From Polytrichum commune (taxonomy: Eukaryota; Streptophyta; Polytrichopsida; Polytrichales; Polytrichaceae): a stretch of DNA of 64,000 nucleotides. The DNA lies in contig OX485803.1 of NCBI GenBank assembly GCA_950295325.1, positions 31,425,554 to 31,489,553 on the forward strand, given 5' to 3'. This document shows positions 49,431 through 62,252 of the stretch, in pieces. A program made the translations under genes and the position numbers. Numbering within the stretch: position 1 is the first letter of the stretch; the number at the start of each line of letters is the position of its first letter. Under the pieces are notes generated by a model. That model searched no databases. It saw only the letters and a list, made by a program, of their open reading frames with translations, and was not told the origin of the DNA.

Positions 49431-49979
49431 GATTGAATTATTAATACAAATGCGTTCATTTGTGATTTACGAACGTGCGTTTGTAAACTCTCAACCATCA
49501 TCTATGTTTGAATCAATACTACAAATGCATTGATTTGTGATTTATATTTGTACCATAGGTTGGTTGAAGGCTTGAAGCTTAGAAACATTGGATCTGGATT
49601 CGGTTTGCGAAAACCACCTTTGACCAAAAACGTTAGCTAGTCATAAGGATCCGAAAACTCCACTATAGGTTGTAGAAGGTTACAAATGCCAGCTCTAAGC
49701 TTATATTATGGAAACAACATCTAAAAGTTGGCCATTCAGACAAAAAACGTGAGCTCGTAGGTAGTGTCCAAGACATATTTTTTAGCCTTAAACGGAAGTT
49801 TAAGGCGATCATACGTCAAAGGAGTTTTCTAGAGATGCACTAGGTTGGGAGGTGTTTTTGCAAGGCTTGGAAATGACTAGCAACAAAAGAATTAATGTAG
49901 CAAGGAATGACTGCAAACACCCATTAACAATGGGCTTTCATATATACGTACTATGCAGCATTTCGTTGCTACGCAGAAG

Positions 49980-50630
49980 TTTACAAAAATGTGGGCCGAT
50001 GTTTACAAATGCCCGTTCGTAAATGTGCATCGAGGTTTACGAATGCCCGTTGGTAAATGTGGGCCGAGGTTTACGAACGCACGTTCGTAACTGTGCAACA
50101 CTTGGTTGCTGCGCAGAAGCTTACGAAAATGTGGGCCGATGTTTACGAACGCCCGTTCGTAAATGTGCGCCGATGTTTATGAACGCACGTTCGTAACTGT
50201 GCAGCATTTGGTTGCTGCAAAGAAGTGTACGAAAATGTGGGCCGAGGTTTACGAACGCCCGTTCGTAAATGTGCGCTAACATTTACGAACGCACGTTCAT
50301 AACTATGCAGCACTTGGTTGCTGTGCAAAAGTGTACGAAAATGTGGGCCGAGGTTTACGAACGCCCGTTCGTAAATGTGCGTTGGCGTTTACGAACGCAC
50401 GTTCGTAACTATGCAGCACTTGGTTGCTGCGCATAAGTGTACGAAAATGTGGGCCGAAGTTTGCGAACGCCCGTTCGTAAATGTGGCTAAGGTTTACGAA
50501 CGCCCGTTCGTAAATGTGGCGGAGATTTACGAACGCCCGTTCGTAAATGTGGGCCGACGTTTACGAACGCCCGTTCGTAAATGTGCGCCGACGTTTACGA
50601 ACGCGCGTTCGTAAACCTCCGGAATACGCG
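49980..50630. repeat. Left array of near-palindromic acgaacg-cgttcgt motifs
   Basis: Repeated units contain tttacgaacgcccgttcgta or variants with gcac or gcgc centres, joined by aaatgtgggccgaggt and by gtgcagcacttggttgctgc-gcagaag-tacgaaa spacers. About a dozen palindromes lie within 650 bp. The frequent open frames translating as YERPFVNV-like repeats are by-products. Confidence 0.85.
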
Positions 50631-51829
50631 GCGGTATATGCGGTGGATATACGTTGTACATACATGAAGTGTGTAGTTTGGACGCATAGAAATGTGATAT
50701 GCGCGCACTCCTACAAGTCTCTAGAGCAGTCTCTAGAGCATGCCACAAAAAAGAGCTATGGTGTGGGGGGGGGGAAGACCTTTAAGTACTGCTCTAGGGC
50801 GATTCAAAATCCTTGGATGCTCTTTAAAAAGCGGATTCCCGCTGCCTACATTAACCTAACAATATGTCATTCTATCCATGCGAAACATGTATGACGCTAT
50901 GTATGGAATATGTATGGCATGCATGCAACATATTGAAAATATTAATGTCGCTCGCACACCTTAGGTGTTACCAAGGCCTCAGGATAAAAACATAAATACT
51001 ATAATAGTCAAATGTTATTGAAATATGATGATGCTTAACATTAAATAAATGATTTGCGACCAAGTTATGAAATCTAAGTTTTTGGGCAATTGATACCTAT
51101 ATGTTACCAAGGTCTAAGTGATATATATATATACACATACATACAATGAGGTAGGAGTGGGTCAAAATTAGTTGTGGAGGCCCCTAAAATTGTATATATT
51201 ATATGATTCACATCAAAACATATCCAGAATATGCTCACTAAGTGTGTGGACACCAATAAAAAGTCGGATTAATTTGGAATGGCTTGTAAGGTAGAGGAAG
51301 GATATGATATGAAACCATACCTAAATATAATGTAGGTCTTAATTTAAGTGCAAACCTAGATGTGGAAAGATTGAATTAATCCGGAATGTGTGGCAAGATT
51401 GAAATTAATTTGGAATGGTACATAAGGTAGAGTAAGCATATGAATTCAAAACATACCTAGGTCAAGTCACACTAATTGCATGTTTTTGCATCCTACGAGA
51501 AGTAGGTGCATAACTAAAAGTATTCATTTAAAGTTGAGTCTTAAGACATGCATGTTAGAATAAGATTAAGTATGGACTGTGTGATCAAAATGCACTCAAC
51601 ATTATTAAGGTGAAAGAGGAAGAATTCCAAACTTCATTTTTGACATAAACCAAAGTTGTATTTCAAATCCAATTTTGAATCTTGAAATGACAATCGGCAT
51701 GATTCTCAATAGTTGTTATTAACCGGATGAAGCAATATCCAATCCAACCAACATTGGTAGACCAGTTGGACATGCCCACATACCACAACATGGCCACATA
51801 TTTTGAATATTGGTAAGATTAAAAGATTT

Positions 51830-51880
51830 AGGGATGTAGGGTTTAGGGTTTGGGGTTAGGGTTTGTGAAAGTTGTGCATG
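51830..51880. repeat. Interstitial telomere-like repeats
   Basis: About four degenerate tttaggg units (tagggtttagggtttgg and neighbours) in the loop of the foldback element. The plant-type telomere motif is clear, but it is too short to be a telomere. Confidence 0.6.
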
Positions 51881-52654
51881 TCCGACAGTTAATACAATAG
51901 ATTACACACACAAACGATATTGACTACTCAATAGCCCATATTGCATTCACTTAATTATGTAGAATGCACATTTTATACTTGCCAAACATCCGATCACATG
52001 GCTCAAATACACTTAGTTCAAGTTGAAGTTAAAGTTCAATGCACTATACAAATGTTAGTTCAAGTTGACACCTAATTATATGAATTGATGACATGTTCGA
52101 AATCGAATTTCCCTCCACCTCTACTAAAATTAAGTTCACCCCCTCCCCCCAATCTCAAATTGTGTATTTTATGAAGCTAATAATGATTATAGGAACTAAT
52201 GAACAACTTGAAAGATATTTCATTCTTGAAAACAAAATATTTCAAAACACCATATGAGCATCCTTGGGGTTGAATTCTTCATCAAATTTCTACTAAATGA
52301 TGTGCATTGTTCACTACAAATTTATACTCCCTATGTACCTAATGTTTACAAAAGAACCAAATGTATAGGGACTAATAGAATGGGGAGAAAAAATTCATTT
52401 GTATTTATACTAAGCTATTCAAATCAATATGATAAACACCTATACTACATATACATAATACAATACATGAATTAAGCATGCCTTCATTACTTACAAATTT
52501 TACTTTTATTTTCATGCAAGAGAGTCATCGAACGTTTTTCCATCCTAATAAGTATGGACAAGGTAGTCATATGACTGCCTCCATAATATGACAACAATTC
52601 ATGTATCGTAACTTGGATGAAACTAACACATTTCAATGGTAACAAATTCCCTCC

Positions 52655-52740
52655 CCACCCCTATCCCATCCCATCCCAACCCATCCCATCCCATCCCATC
52701 CCATCCCCTCCCCACACCCCATCCCACCACATCCCAACCC
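52655..52740. repeat. (TCCCA)n microsatellite
   Basis: A run of about a dozen tccca pentamers with interruptions, within the foldback loop. Confidence 0.8.
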
Positions 52741-53574
52741 TTCTCACGTGGAGGAGGCCACGTAGCAACAATAGGGAAACCCTAGCGGCGTTGGCTACCT
52801 CCCCGCACCCCTTCTTCTCCTTTCATTGTCATTTGGAGCATAGAAAGGAGAAGCGGAACGCTGAGCACATGCGGAGCGGAGCTCTTGTCATTTCTTTAGT
52901 CATATCTTTTCTTTGTTTTGTTGGCTCGCGTGTTTGAGAGTCGCAGATTTCTTTTTAGAGTTGCAAGTTTGCTAGTAGAGAGCTTAAAAGCTACAAACTT
53001 GAAAGTTGCATACACATAAGAGTTGTTGCAAGGGTTTGTATGTAACGTGCGAGGGCTTAAGAGTGTGAGGGAGGAATGACTAATGTGAGGGTGCAGTAGA
53101 TTGAATTTACAATTCTGAGGTTTTTGAAGTTTTTCACTAAATGAGGAAGCACAAGTTTTGGATGTATACCAATTCAACGTGCATAGTGTAATCTTCCTGA
53201 ACTCACTTCCTTCACATTTTGAAATTTTTTTCATTATTGAATTCTATGTGTTTTTTTCCATGTATGTTGAGCTTTGGCATGTTTTGTTTGCAAGCTTCCC
53301 CATGTTTTTCGATTTAGTGTTCTCTCACAACCTGAAACTCAATTATGTTTTCATTCGGTTGTTTCAATTTTCATCGTTCTCAAGTTTTATCTTCACTTGC
53401 AGTATGTAAAGGCACCAATTCAAGGTTAATAAGTATCAATCACAAACCAAAAGTGGCAAGATGGAATGGACAAATCACTGATACATATCAACCACTCCAT
53501 TATAGACCAATGCATATTTGTATTTGTTTATATATGAATATAAAAAACATATGTACATGCGTAAATACCGAAGC

Positions 53575-54480
53575 ATGTTTACGAACGGGCGTTCGTAAAC
53601 TTCAGCGCAACAACCAAGTGCTGCACAATTACGAACGTGCGTTCGTAAACGTCGGCTCACGTTTACGAACGGGCGTTCGTAAATCTCGGCCCACATTTAC
53701 GAACGTGCGCTCGTAAACCTCGGCCCACATTTTCGTAAAATTCTGCGCAACAACCAAGTGCTGCATAGTTAGTAAATGTGCGCCGACTTTTACGAACGGG
53801 CGTTCGTAAACCTCGGCCCACATTTTCGTAAAATTCTGCGCAGCAACAAAGTGCTGCATAGTTAGTAAATGTGCGCCGACTTTTACGAACGTGCGTTCGT
53901 AAACGTCGGCTCATGTTTACGAACGGGCGTTCGTAAATCTCGGCCCACATTTACGAACGTGCGTTCGTAAACCTCGCCCCACATTTTCGTAAAATTTTGC
54001 GCAGCAACCAAGTGCTGCATAGTTAGTAAATGTGCGCCGACTTTTACGAACGGGCGTTCGTAAACCTCGGCCCACATTTACGAACGGGCGTTCGTAAACC
54101 TCGGCCCACATTTTCGTAAACTTCTGCGCAGCAACCAAGTGCTGCATAGTTAGTAAATGTGCGCCGACTTTTACGAACGGGTGTTCGTAAACCTCGGCCC
54201 ACATTTTACGAACGGGCATTCGTAAATCTCCGCCACATTTACGAACGGGCGTTCGTAAACCTCGGCCCACATTTTCGTAAACTTCTGCTCATCAACCAAG
54301 TGTTGCACTGTTACGAACGTGCGTTCGTAAACCTCGACGAGTATTTACAAATGCGCGTTTGTAAACCTTGGCCAACAACAAAGGTTGCATATTTACGAAC
54401 ATGCAATTGTGAACTTCGGCGTAATAACCAAGGGCTGCATGTTTACGAATGCACGCTCATAAACCTTGGCTACATACAAT
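53575..54480. repeat. Right array of near-palindromic acgaacg-cgttcgt motifs
   Basis: The inverted counterpart of 49980-50630, with tttacgaacgggcgttcgta and gtgcgttcg variants joined by aacctcggcccacatt and cttctgcgcagcaaccaag spacers. About twenty motifs. Spacers are the reverse complement of the left array's. Confidence 0.85.
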
Positions 54481-54922
54481 GAAAATGTACACCACCCCCC
54501 TGCTACAATAATCAATAGCGAATAGGAGTACGTATATATGAAAGCCCATTGTTAATGGGTGTTTGCAGTCCTTCCTTGCTACATTAACTCTTTTGTTGCT
54601 AGTCATTTCCAAGCCTTGCAAAAACACCTCCCAACCTAGTGCATCTCTAGAAAACTCCTTTGACGTATGATCGCCTTAAACTTATGTTTAAGGCTAAAAA
54701 ATATGTCTTGGACGCTACCTACGAGCTCACGTTTTTGGTCTGAATGGCCAACTTTTAGATGTTGTTTCCATAATATAAGCTTAGAGCTGGCATCTCTAAC
54801 CTTCTACAACCTATAGTGGAGTTTTCGGGTCCTTATGACTAGCTGACGTTTTTGTTCAAAGGTGGTTTTCGCAAACAGAATCCAGATCCAACGTTTCTAA
54901 GCTTCAACCAACCTATGGTACA

Positions 54923-55955
54923 TTTTTCAAGTCATTCTAACTACTTGCTCTAGACGTCTCCTATGAGTGTCACGTTCGCGCATACCCACCCTTTCTACTT
55001 TCTAATGCATTTTTTGTTCCTACATGACAAGTTGTCCAATGCACATTTTCAATAACACCTTCAACACCTTTGTCTTGCCAACACTAAGGACTATGTTATC
55101 TTAGAAGGAGAGCAGTAATAGGAGAATGCCAATAATGAATCTACTCTTCAAATCCCTCTTTCAACACTTTGTTGCTTGTTTTCCAAGACTGTTGTCCGTC
55201 TGGACTGCCTCACATTTCTAGGTCTAAACTTACAAGCATACACACCTTCTCTAAGAGTCTAAGCTATCTTCACATATGTGTACTAAGAGAGCCAAAAGGT
55301 TCTAGGACAATCTTTATATACCTCAAAACAACTACCTACTAGGTGGGTCAACTTGGTAGGTTACCACCCTGTCAAAACACTGCAACTAGCTGTCCTCACG
55401 CGTTTTTGCCCTTTGTCCAATACATGACCAACTGGCATACTGAGGTCATAAAAAATGATCAACTAGTCACAGAAATGCAATGCTATTTAATAACTTTGGA
55501 CCAACAAGTCATTATCTGACCAACTAAATTATTAACACCAAATAATTACTACTACTGAATAAATTGCTCAGTAGTAAAACAGTAAAAAACCAATTAGTGG
55601 ACGTTTTAACAACTAATTGCATTAGGGACAAATTTGACGTCAACTAGTAAACTAGCATTCTTTTGCCCTTTCGACAATTCGCGACCAACTAGTTAGTTTT
55701 TGATGGGTTGGTTTACTATGAACATTTTATGTTCTTAAAACACGGTGCTAACTTCTACCTTAACTTCTATCTTATCTATGTTTGTGCAAATAAACGAAAC
55801 CACTATACATATTTGCAAACACACATTCGTAAAAATACGTAATGTTGATTTACACATTACACATTACACTGATTTACGAACGGTTGTTCGTAAATATGCT
55901 ACCAATATCTACTTTAACAATTGAATGTGGATATACTTTATATTGTGCATAAAGT
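54923..55955. other. Intergenic, nothing recognised
   Basis: AT-rich spacer. One isolated near-palindrome, tttacgaacggttgttcgta, lies at about 55873, outside the foldback element. Confidence 0.4.
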
Positions 55956-56755
55956 ATGGTCTTGGAGAACACGGTGCCCATTTTCAAGTTCCTCATCTGT
56001 GATCTCCCAAGCCCTTGCCTCGTTCTCGGCCAAGAAGTATGCGATGAGCTAATTGACGAGAATGGTGTGCCAATGCCCAAGTTTGGTGGTCGAGGCGGAG
56101 GGCAACATTTCCTCAAGGTCTTGAGGTCCAGGTTGTGGCTAGAAGCCCCCCTATTGGAGGGAGTCCCCCACGGGAGCTGGCCAACTTTGGAGAACACCCT
56201 CCTCATCGACGACAACACCGCCAAGAGCCTTCTTTGTCCCCTCCTATTCTTTCACCGTTGCTCTCATTTTCTTGCATCTGCATGTTATGCACTTTACGAG
56301 CGCCCATCCCAAACCGCCCCTCCTTAATTTACCCACTCCACTCTGTCTATGATATTGTTTCACAGGTCGTTCCACGCTCGTTTGGTGGCCGACCCTCCTT
56401 GACTTCTTCATTGGAGACGCACACAACTCAAGGTTGCATCTTCCGAGTCCGATCGTTGTTTGGCCCTCCGGAGAAGTGCAAGACATTCTCTCTTGCAGAT
56501 CCCTTTGTATTCCACTACAATACCACTTCGTACAATTCGGGAGTGCGTTTGGACATATTGAAGAACGACACATATTCGAGGCCAGTCAACAAACTTGGCT
56601 ATAGTTGCGGGCCGGAGATTTTCAAAGCTATAGAGGCCATTGGAGCATTACAGAGAGAAGCCACCGTAAAAAATAAGGACATGGCCACGAGAAAAAATAT
56701 AGTGGGACGTACTAGTGGGACTATAAACGCCTATGGACTCCCTAAATGTGTGTAG
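55956..56755 (+). pseudogene. Fragment resembling an FCP1/SCP-type HAD phosphatase
   Basis: One frame (55956-56327) has CDELIDENGVPMPKFGG, FLKVLRSRLW and ENTLLIDDNTAKSLLCP. The last resembles the C-terminal signature of FCP1-homology phosphatases (NTLLIDDSP.KAL..P), which dephosphorylate proteins such as the RNA polymerase II tail. The DxDxT nucleophile motif is absent, so only the domain's later part is present. A second frame (up to 56755) continues with an ordered but unrecognised sequence (PSLTSSLETHTTQGC, DPFVFHYNTTSYNSG, KLGYSCGPEIFKAIEAIGA). A captured gene fragment or a decayed gene is likely; missing exons upstream cannot be excluded. Confidence 0.4.
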
Positions 56756-58030
56756 GGGTAGAGCATAGTGCTTGGTTATCCATTCTATTTGAAGGTCTTC
56801 AAGACATTAATGGTATTTCCATTATGTTTGTATTTCAAACCCGTTGAATAGATTCAATTTCCAATCATTCTCCACATCTTCCTGTCCATTAGCAACAATT
56901 TGTCATTTTATACACATATGTTTTCATGTATGATTCATTTTTTTGTTCACTTTGATGCATTTATGTTGATGATTATATCCAATGTTATACATATGGTATT
57001 TTAATGTTGTTAACATTGGCTCAAATTTGAAAACCACGTCCTTGAATAGTCTCAAAATCATCAAAAAGTCTCCGATTACCGAATATAGTGTTTCTTGTCT
57101 ATTGGACACGTTTGTTTGAGTGGTATACATATAAGTTATAGCAAGGCTTGAAGCCTTAGTTTGAAAAGGAGGCTCAAAAGACACGTGTCAGGATGGGATT
57201 GGACCATGGGCTCATAATATGGACACCAATCATTATAGGTGCAATAGTGAGCATGATTGGTTGGGTTGATGTAACCGTTTAATTAAGGAGAAATAAGGGC
57301 CACGTCACACGGGGTCCCAAGTCCTAAAGTCCCAACTCACTTGAGTTCAATCCGAGCAATCTCAGCCGTTGAGAGCATGAAAGTTGGGACTTACCACTTC
57401 ACATGGGGGTCCCAAGTCCTAAGTGCCAAGTATGACATGGATGCCTACATGGCATCACTTTCGAGGTGAGGCTCGGAACTTGTGTCAAGAGTTGGGTCGA
57501 GCAAAAAGCTAGACTTTGAGTCAAATCTCGACACGAGTCTTGAGAAAAATTTCGCATAAAATAATGAAACCTGATAAGATTTGGACCGTTAGATGAAACA
57601 AACCGTTTTTAGCCCTAGATGGTGGAGAAAGTGAATTTGTCTTCTTCTTCTTCTTCTTCCCCATCTCTTACTCTTTTATTTCTTTCTTGCTTTTTATTAA
57701 AATATTGCTTGATTGCATCTTCTGATTTGTGGTGTAGGGTATATAGATTGTTGAAATATTCGATTATTGTGATAAAAATGGAGGGTATTTTTAGGAACTA
57801 GTTTTTGAGAAGTAGACGAGAGGACTTCACATATTCATGTGTCCTTAAGTACCCACCATATTCATGTATGCCAATGTTTGCGTACCCACCATATGCATGT
57901 ATGTCCATTTCCATGCTCATTAGCCCCCCATGACTTGCCACCATGCCCTCATGGAGAGCTTTAAGAAGAAGAAGAAATGAACTTCCTTTTTGATTAAAAT
58001 GTCCTATTTTGTCATATTTTCAATGGCATG
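56756..58030. other. Intergenic DNA
   Basis: No gene. gggtcccaagtcctaa occurs twice (about 57319 and 57407), with gtcccaac/gttgggac inverted words between. A short (TTC)n run lies at about 57640-57660. Confidence 0.45.
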
Positions 58031-58592
58031 TTGCCACCCCGGGTATGCAACTCCCGTATTATATGGTCCTAATTATAATCACTTATAATGCGTTTTAGTC
58101 CAATATTGAGTGATACAATTTGTTTTAATGTAGGAAACCCTTGTAGCCCTTCTAACAAGGAATCCAAAAATGTAATTATATATAGGAAATGAATATATTT
58201 TGAAGCATATAATTGCATTAAAAACCTAATTATATGATTTTTTTAATACATGTACCATAGGTCAAACTACCCAACTTTTTGGACTTTTTAATAAAATTTT
58301 AACATTGTGAATGAATTATAATTTTAATGGGAGGCAACTATTCGTGGCTTATAATTTTAATGGGAGGCTTAATAAATATGCAACCCAACTTTTTTTTCAT
58401 CTCATTTTATTTAATTTGGTCTTTACCCAACTTTTTTTTCATCTCATTTTATTTAATTTGGTCTTCATCCAACTTTTTGATCATTTTAATTTGATATAAT
58501 TCGATATAATTTTTACAAAAGCCGTCCTCTAAGCTGTTTTAAGTACGATGCCCCCTGCGTATAATATGGGAGTTGCGTACCCGGGGTTGCCA
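58031..58592. mobile_element. Short TIR element, unclassified
   Basis: Left end ttgccaccccgggtatgcaa followed by ctcccgtattata; right end is its near reverse complement (tataatatgggagttgcgta, then cccggggttgcca). Arms are about 37 bp. The interior is AT-rich with two small tandem duplications (ataattttaatgggaggc twice; tttttttcatctcatttta twice). No clean target duplication. Related words occur near 38945 in a receptor-kinase intron. Confidence 0.55.
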
Positions 58593-61500
58593 CCTTAGCT
58601 CCATGCCTTTTTTTTGTTTTTGTTTTTAATTTTTTTTTCCTTTCTTTCTTTCTTTCTTTCTTTTATCACATTTTTGGGATTTTTTTTGACTTGTAGCCCC
58701 TTTAAAAATATAGTTGAACATGTACATGGGGGGTGCACTGTCCTAAACACATACAACTATACATGAGTGCACAAAAAGGGTATTAATTTGAACTTTTCCG
58801 TATTACGTTTACATATGTCCACACTTCATAAAATCTTACTTGTGCAAGATGTCATCCAATTTGCAACCCTAAAATTAAAAAATCACACCAACAAGACTAT
58901 AAGAAATGGAATCAATGATTTAACCCCCAACCAAGTCAAATATTTGCCTAGGGCCACCCAATCTCACCTCTAAGTGCTTGAAGTAAATTAAGGTTTGGAA
59001 GTAAATCTCGATTTGACGTCCAACGTGGTTGAAACTGCTATGGTAATATGGTAGAGTTTACCAGATAGCTCTAATGGTGCTTGCAATATTTTGAAGGAGA
59101 GAAGGAATTATCGTATATGAGCGTACCTCTCATCCATCCCACAAAAAACTGGACTCCTCATAGGTTTGTTGGTGATTCATCTCAAATGATCTCAAGTAAT
59201 ATAATTTGAAGTTTGTACAAGGAAAACACAAAAAAATTGATTGGGGTTTATGACTAATGTAGGTAAGAAAGTGCACTGATGACTAACACAATTTTTAGTC
59301 CTCAACCTGGTCATGTTGGATCAATTGCTCTAGACAAAATAACTATAGTCATATGGGATAATGTTCGTTCCCCATGGTGTGTTCCCCATGGGGTTTTGGG
59401 ACCTCGTTTTGGGCCGACCCAAGACCCTTTGTCATTTCTGACTGGATTTGTCATACCTATGTGACTATATTTAGTCTTTTGTTGTTGTTGTTGATGATGA
59501 GGAAACAATGGGTGGAAGATTATTTTGTGGAGAGAGCCACGAAGCTCAAGAGTATCATGAAAGGTAAACGGAAGACCTGAAATGCAAAGTGTGAGTTAAG
59601 CAGGGACAAAGAACATCACGGCCTAAGGCCCATATCCACTCCCATTGACACGACACCTGGTTCCCCTGTATTGAGGGGATGCAGGGTTCAAACCACAGAA
59701 GACGAGAACCGAGAGTTGGAAGTTGTGGAAGAGAATCCAGATTTGGAAGATGATGTTGTTTGACACTAGGAAGGGAGGTTGCATGGCAAAGACAGTAGCT
59801 ACAGGCGTATGTCTTTCTTTTTGTGATTGTATAGACTATGTATTTGCATATTGCAAAGCCAAGAAATAAACAATGATGTTGTGTGAAAACAATAGAACTC
59901 AAAAGCATTGCAAATAAGTAAAAAATGATTGTATAGTCTAAATTCAGTATAAAACCAACAAAAATGCCGTTGCCATAAAACATTTCTTGAAATGATCAAA
60001 GACCGGGGACTCATTACACGAATAACCACAAAGGAAATCCAAATGCAATATAAAAACCATTCACTATTGGGACTTGGAAACCGTAGTCAACTAAGTATTA
60101 ATCTTAGTCATGTGGTCTGTTATGACTACCATGAAAATACAAAATATTGAGAGAACATGTTCCCAACACGTTCTCTACACAGTTCTCATCCAGGTACTGT
60201 CCAATATGATTAAAAGCCTAGTCAAAGGTGACTAAAGTCACTTCTAGTCATCACTTTGGTTCAACATGACTCCCTTGAAATCGATAGTCATATCCAGTCA
60301 TATGGCTGTAGTCAATTTTTTCTTGTTTTTCTTGTAGTGAGTCTTTAAAACTAATTTGGTGTCAAATTCACTATAAAAAATAACCTTTGGATTGCATACT
60401 ATTTCAAAGCTTCTATGTTGGATGAATGAGAGGTACATTCATATCTGATAATTCCCTCTCTCCTACATTGAAGGTGCAAAATTCATGTTTGCAGTCACAC
60501 ATAAAGGATGGGCTGGTGAAATGGAGGTTGAAGAAGTTGCTGCACATCAAGGTGCCCGATATGAGTACTTACTTTGTATTGTTCTTTCACCAATGTAGGA
60601 TGATTGCCTAGGACTCAAATGCTTGTAATACTACTAACATATGAGTCCTTAGCAATTGTTTTGCATTACTAGAAATGAGCAAATCTATACCTACGTATGG
60701 TAGATTTGATTCTCTAGTGACAAAGGACAAATTTTCAGTGATGGAGACCAACCGCCCGTGACTCATGTGCTTGTAGGGTAGTGAAAGCATAGCATGACTA
60801 AAAACTAAGGTTAATTGCTTAATAATGGGGCTTGCACCTTTCATTAAAACCAAGAATCACGTGTGTTTGCAACATATTCTAAAGAACCCCCTATGCAAGG
60901 TTGTTGTTGTTGTTGTTGTAAAATTAAGCAATACATGCACAATTTCAATGATAAATTTATAAGTGAAAATATGTGCACATAAAAAAGTACATTCATATAT
61001 AATCTTTAATATAAGTATACAAATATACTTTTGAATAATGAAGGCTTTTTCATCAATAAAGTTGTTGAAGGCTTTTTCATCTACCAGACGTAACTCATAA
61101 GCATCTAAGTTTGTAATATATGTCATGTAAACTAGTGCAATTATTGTTTCTAAGTCCATTGAATGGTTAGTAAGATTGTATGTTCACTTGCTGTTGATTC
61201 GTTTTTAACACCAACATAAGTTAATCTCCATAATTGATGGCACGTCAATTGGATCCCTATACTCCACTGAACGATTACCAAACATTCTTCGCATCCTATA
61301 AACCCTCCCAAAATGCCACACCTTAATTAGAGCTGAATTTTTTGGTCTACATTGTTTTAAATAATTTTAGCTTCAAGTTTGTTAAAGAAACACACACCCA
61401 CAATCACAATCAAGATTCAAAATAATCACTTTACCATACAAGTGCAAATGGTGTATATATTTTTAGAAGTCCTTCATACATGTACATAACTACGAGTTAT

Positions 61501-61885
61501 AATTTGCGTAGCCTATGCATACATAAGGTGACAAAGTTCAAATTTCTACCCCCTTTGTGCACTCATGTATAATACAATACATCCCCGAGGGGCTTACTAA
61601 AACATGCCTTAATTATCAAAATCCTTATATGTTTTGATCTTGCATGCATGACAATGTCCTTTGGACAAGCTTGGAGAAAAGCTTGTAGCTGGGAAGAACT
61701 AAAATCAATATTGCAAGAAAATAATAATGTTACTTGGTTTGGACAACTAAATCCTAACTTAGAGACATACAATCACTACCACCATATGAGTCCCACATAA
61801 GATGTTTTGTGTCACTAAAAGATTTACAAAATTATTGAAACATTTGATGTGCAAATTTTACAGTGGCACTTAGATGTGTTGCAAA
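58593..61885. other. Intergenic DNA
   Basis: No gene recognised. T-rich homopolymers and (CTTT)n lie near 58610-58665. A word gggttcaaacca (about 59691) is B-box-like, but no partner A box is convincing. Confidence 0.45.
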
Positions 61886-61889
61886 GAAA

Positions 61890-62252
61890 CTTCATCTCGG
61901 GGGGGGGGGGGGGGGTAGTCATTGTTTGGAGTAGCAATATACGTGCGAACAAATGATAGGGTATTTTAAAAACATGGGGGCAAAAAATTATAAATGGACT
62001 TAAGAGTAATATAGGGTATCAAAAATGGCACTGGACATCTTTAAAGTACTATAGGGTATGGAATAATAGGTAATTTGGAATTATAAGTAATGCAAGCCAT
62101 TTTTCAATTAACCCAAAGTAGAAAATTACATAATGATAGCATGTGAAAAAAGAAGAGAATTGAAAGTAATACCCCCTATAAAATAGTGGTTGTTCGCACC
62201 TATATCCTTAACTTTTTAACACACTATCCCCCCCCCCCCCCCGAGAACTTCA
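61890..62252. mobile_element. Candidate inverted-repeat element with G17/C15 tracts
   Basis: A G17 run (61899-61915) preceded by cttcatctc mirrors a C15 run (62228-62242) followed by gagaacttcat. Further inside, gtgcgaacaa (about 61946) mirrors ttgttcgcac (about 62189). The 360-bp unit has no coding capacity. Ends and duplication are not resolved. Confidence 0.4.

Larger units (their letters stand above)
49549..54922. mobile_element. Large foldback (long inverted-repeat) element
   Basis: Left arm from 49549 (tgtaccataggttggttgaa) is the reverse complement of the right arm ending at 54922. The outer, non-repetitive arms (49549-49940 and 54531-54922) match over about 390 bp with scattered differences. 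Inside, both arms continue inward as inverted arrays of near-palindromes (to about 50630 on the left and from about 53560 on the right). The loop of about 2.9 kb has no transposase. No clear target duplication was found. A non-autonomous MULE or a foldback transposon is plausible. Confidence 0.7.

Noticed and set aside
52617-53409. Possible gene after the TCCCA repeat in the foldback loop
   Set aside because: The sequence looks leader-like (gggaaaccctagcggcg) but no frame has a recognisable protein or conserved motif.
50143-54270. Open frames with repeated YERPFVNV or RLRTPVRKS-like peptides
   Set aside because: They are translations of the palindrome arrays and appear on both strands. There is no start context, domain or conserved frame.
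49980-54480. Palindrome arrays as a CRISPR array
   Set aside because: Spacers are themselves repeated and mirrored between arms, units vary in length, and the genome is eukaryotic.
59640-59720. Possible tRNA or SINE from gggttcaaacca
   Set aside because: No convincing A box or cloverleaf pairing around it.
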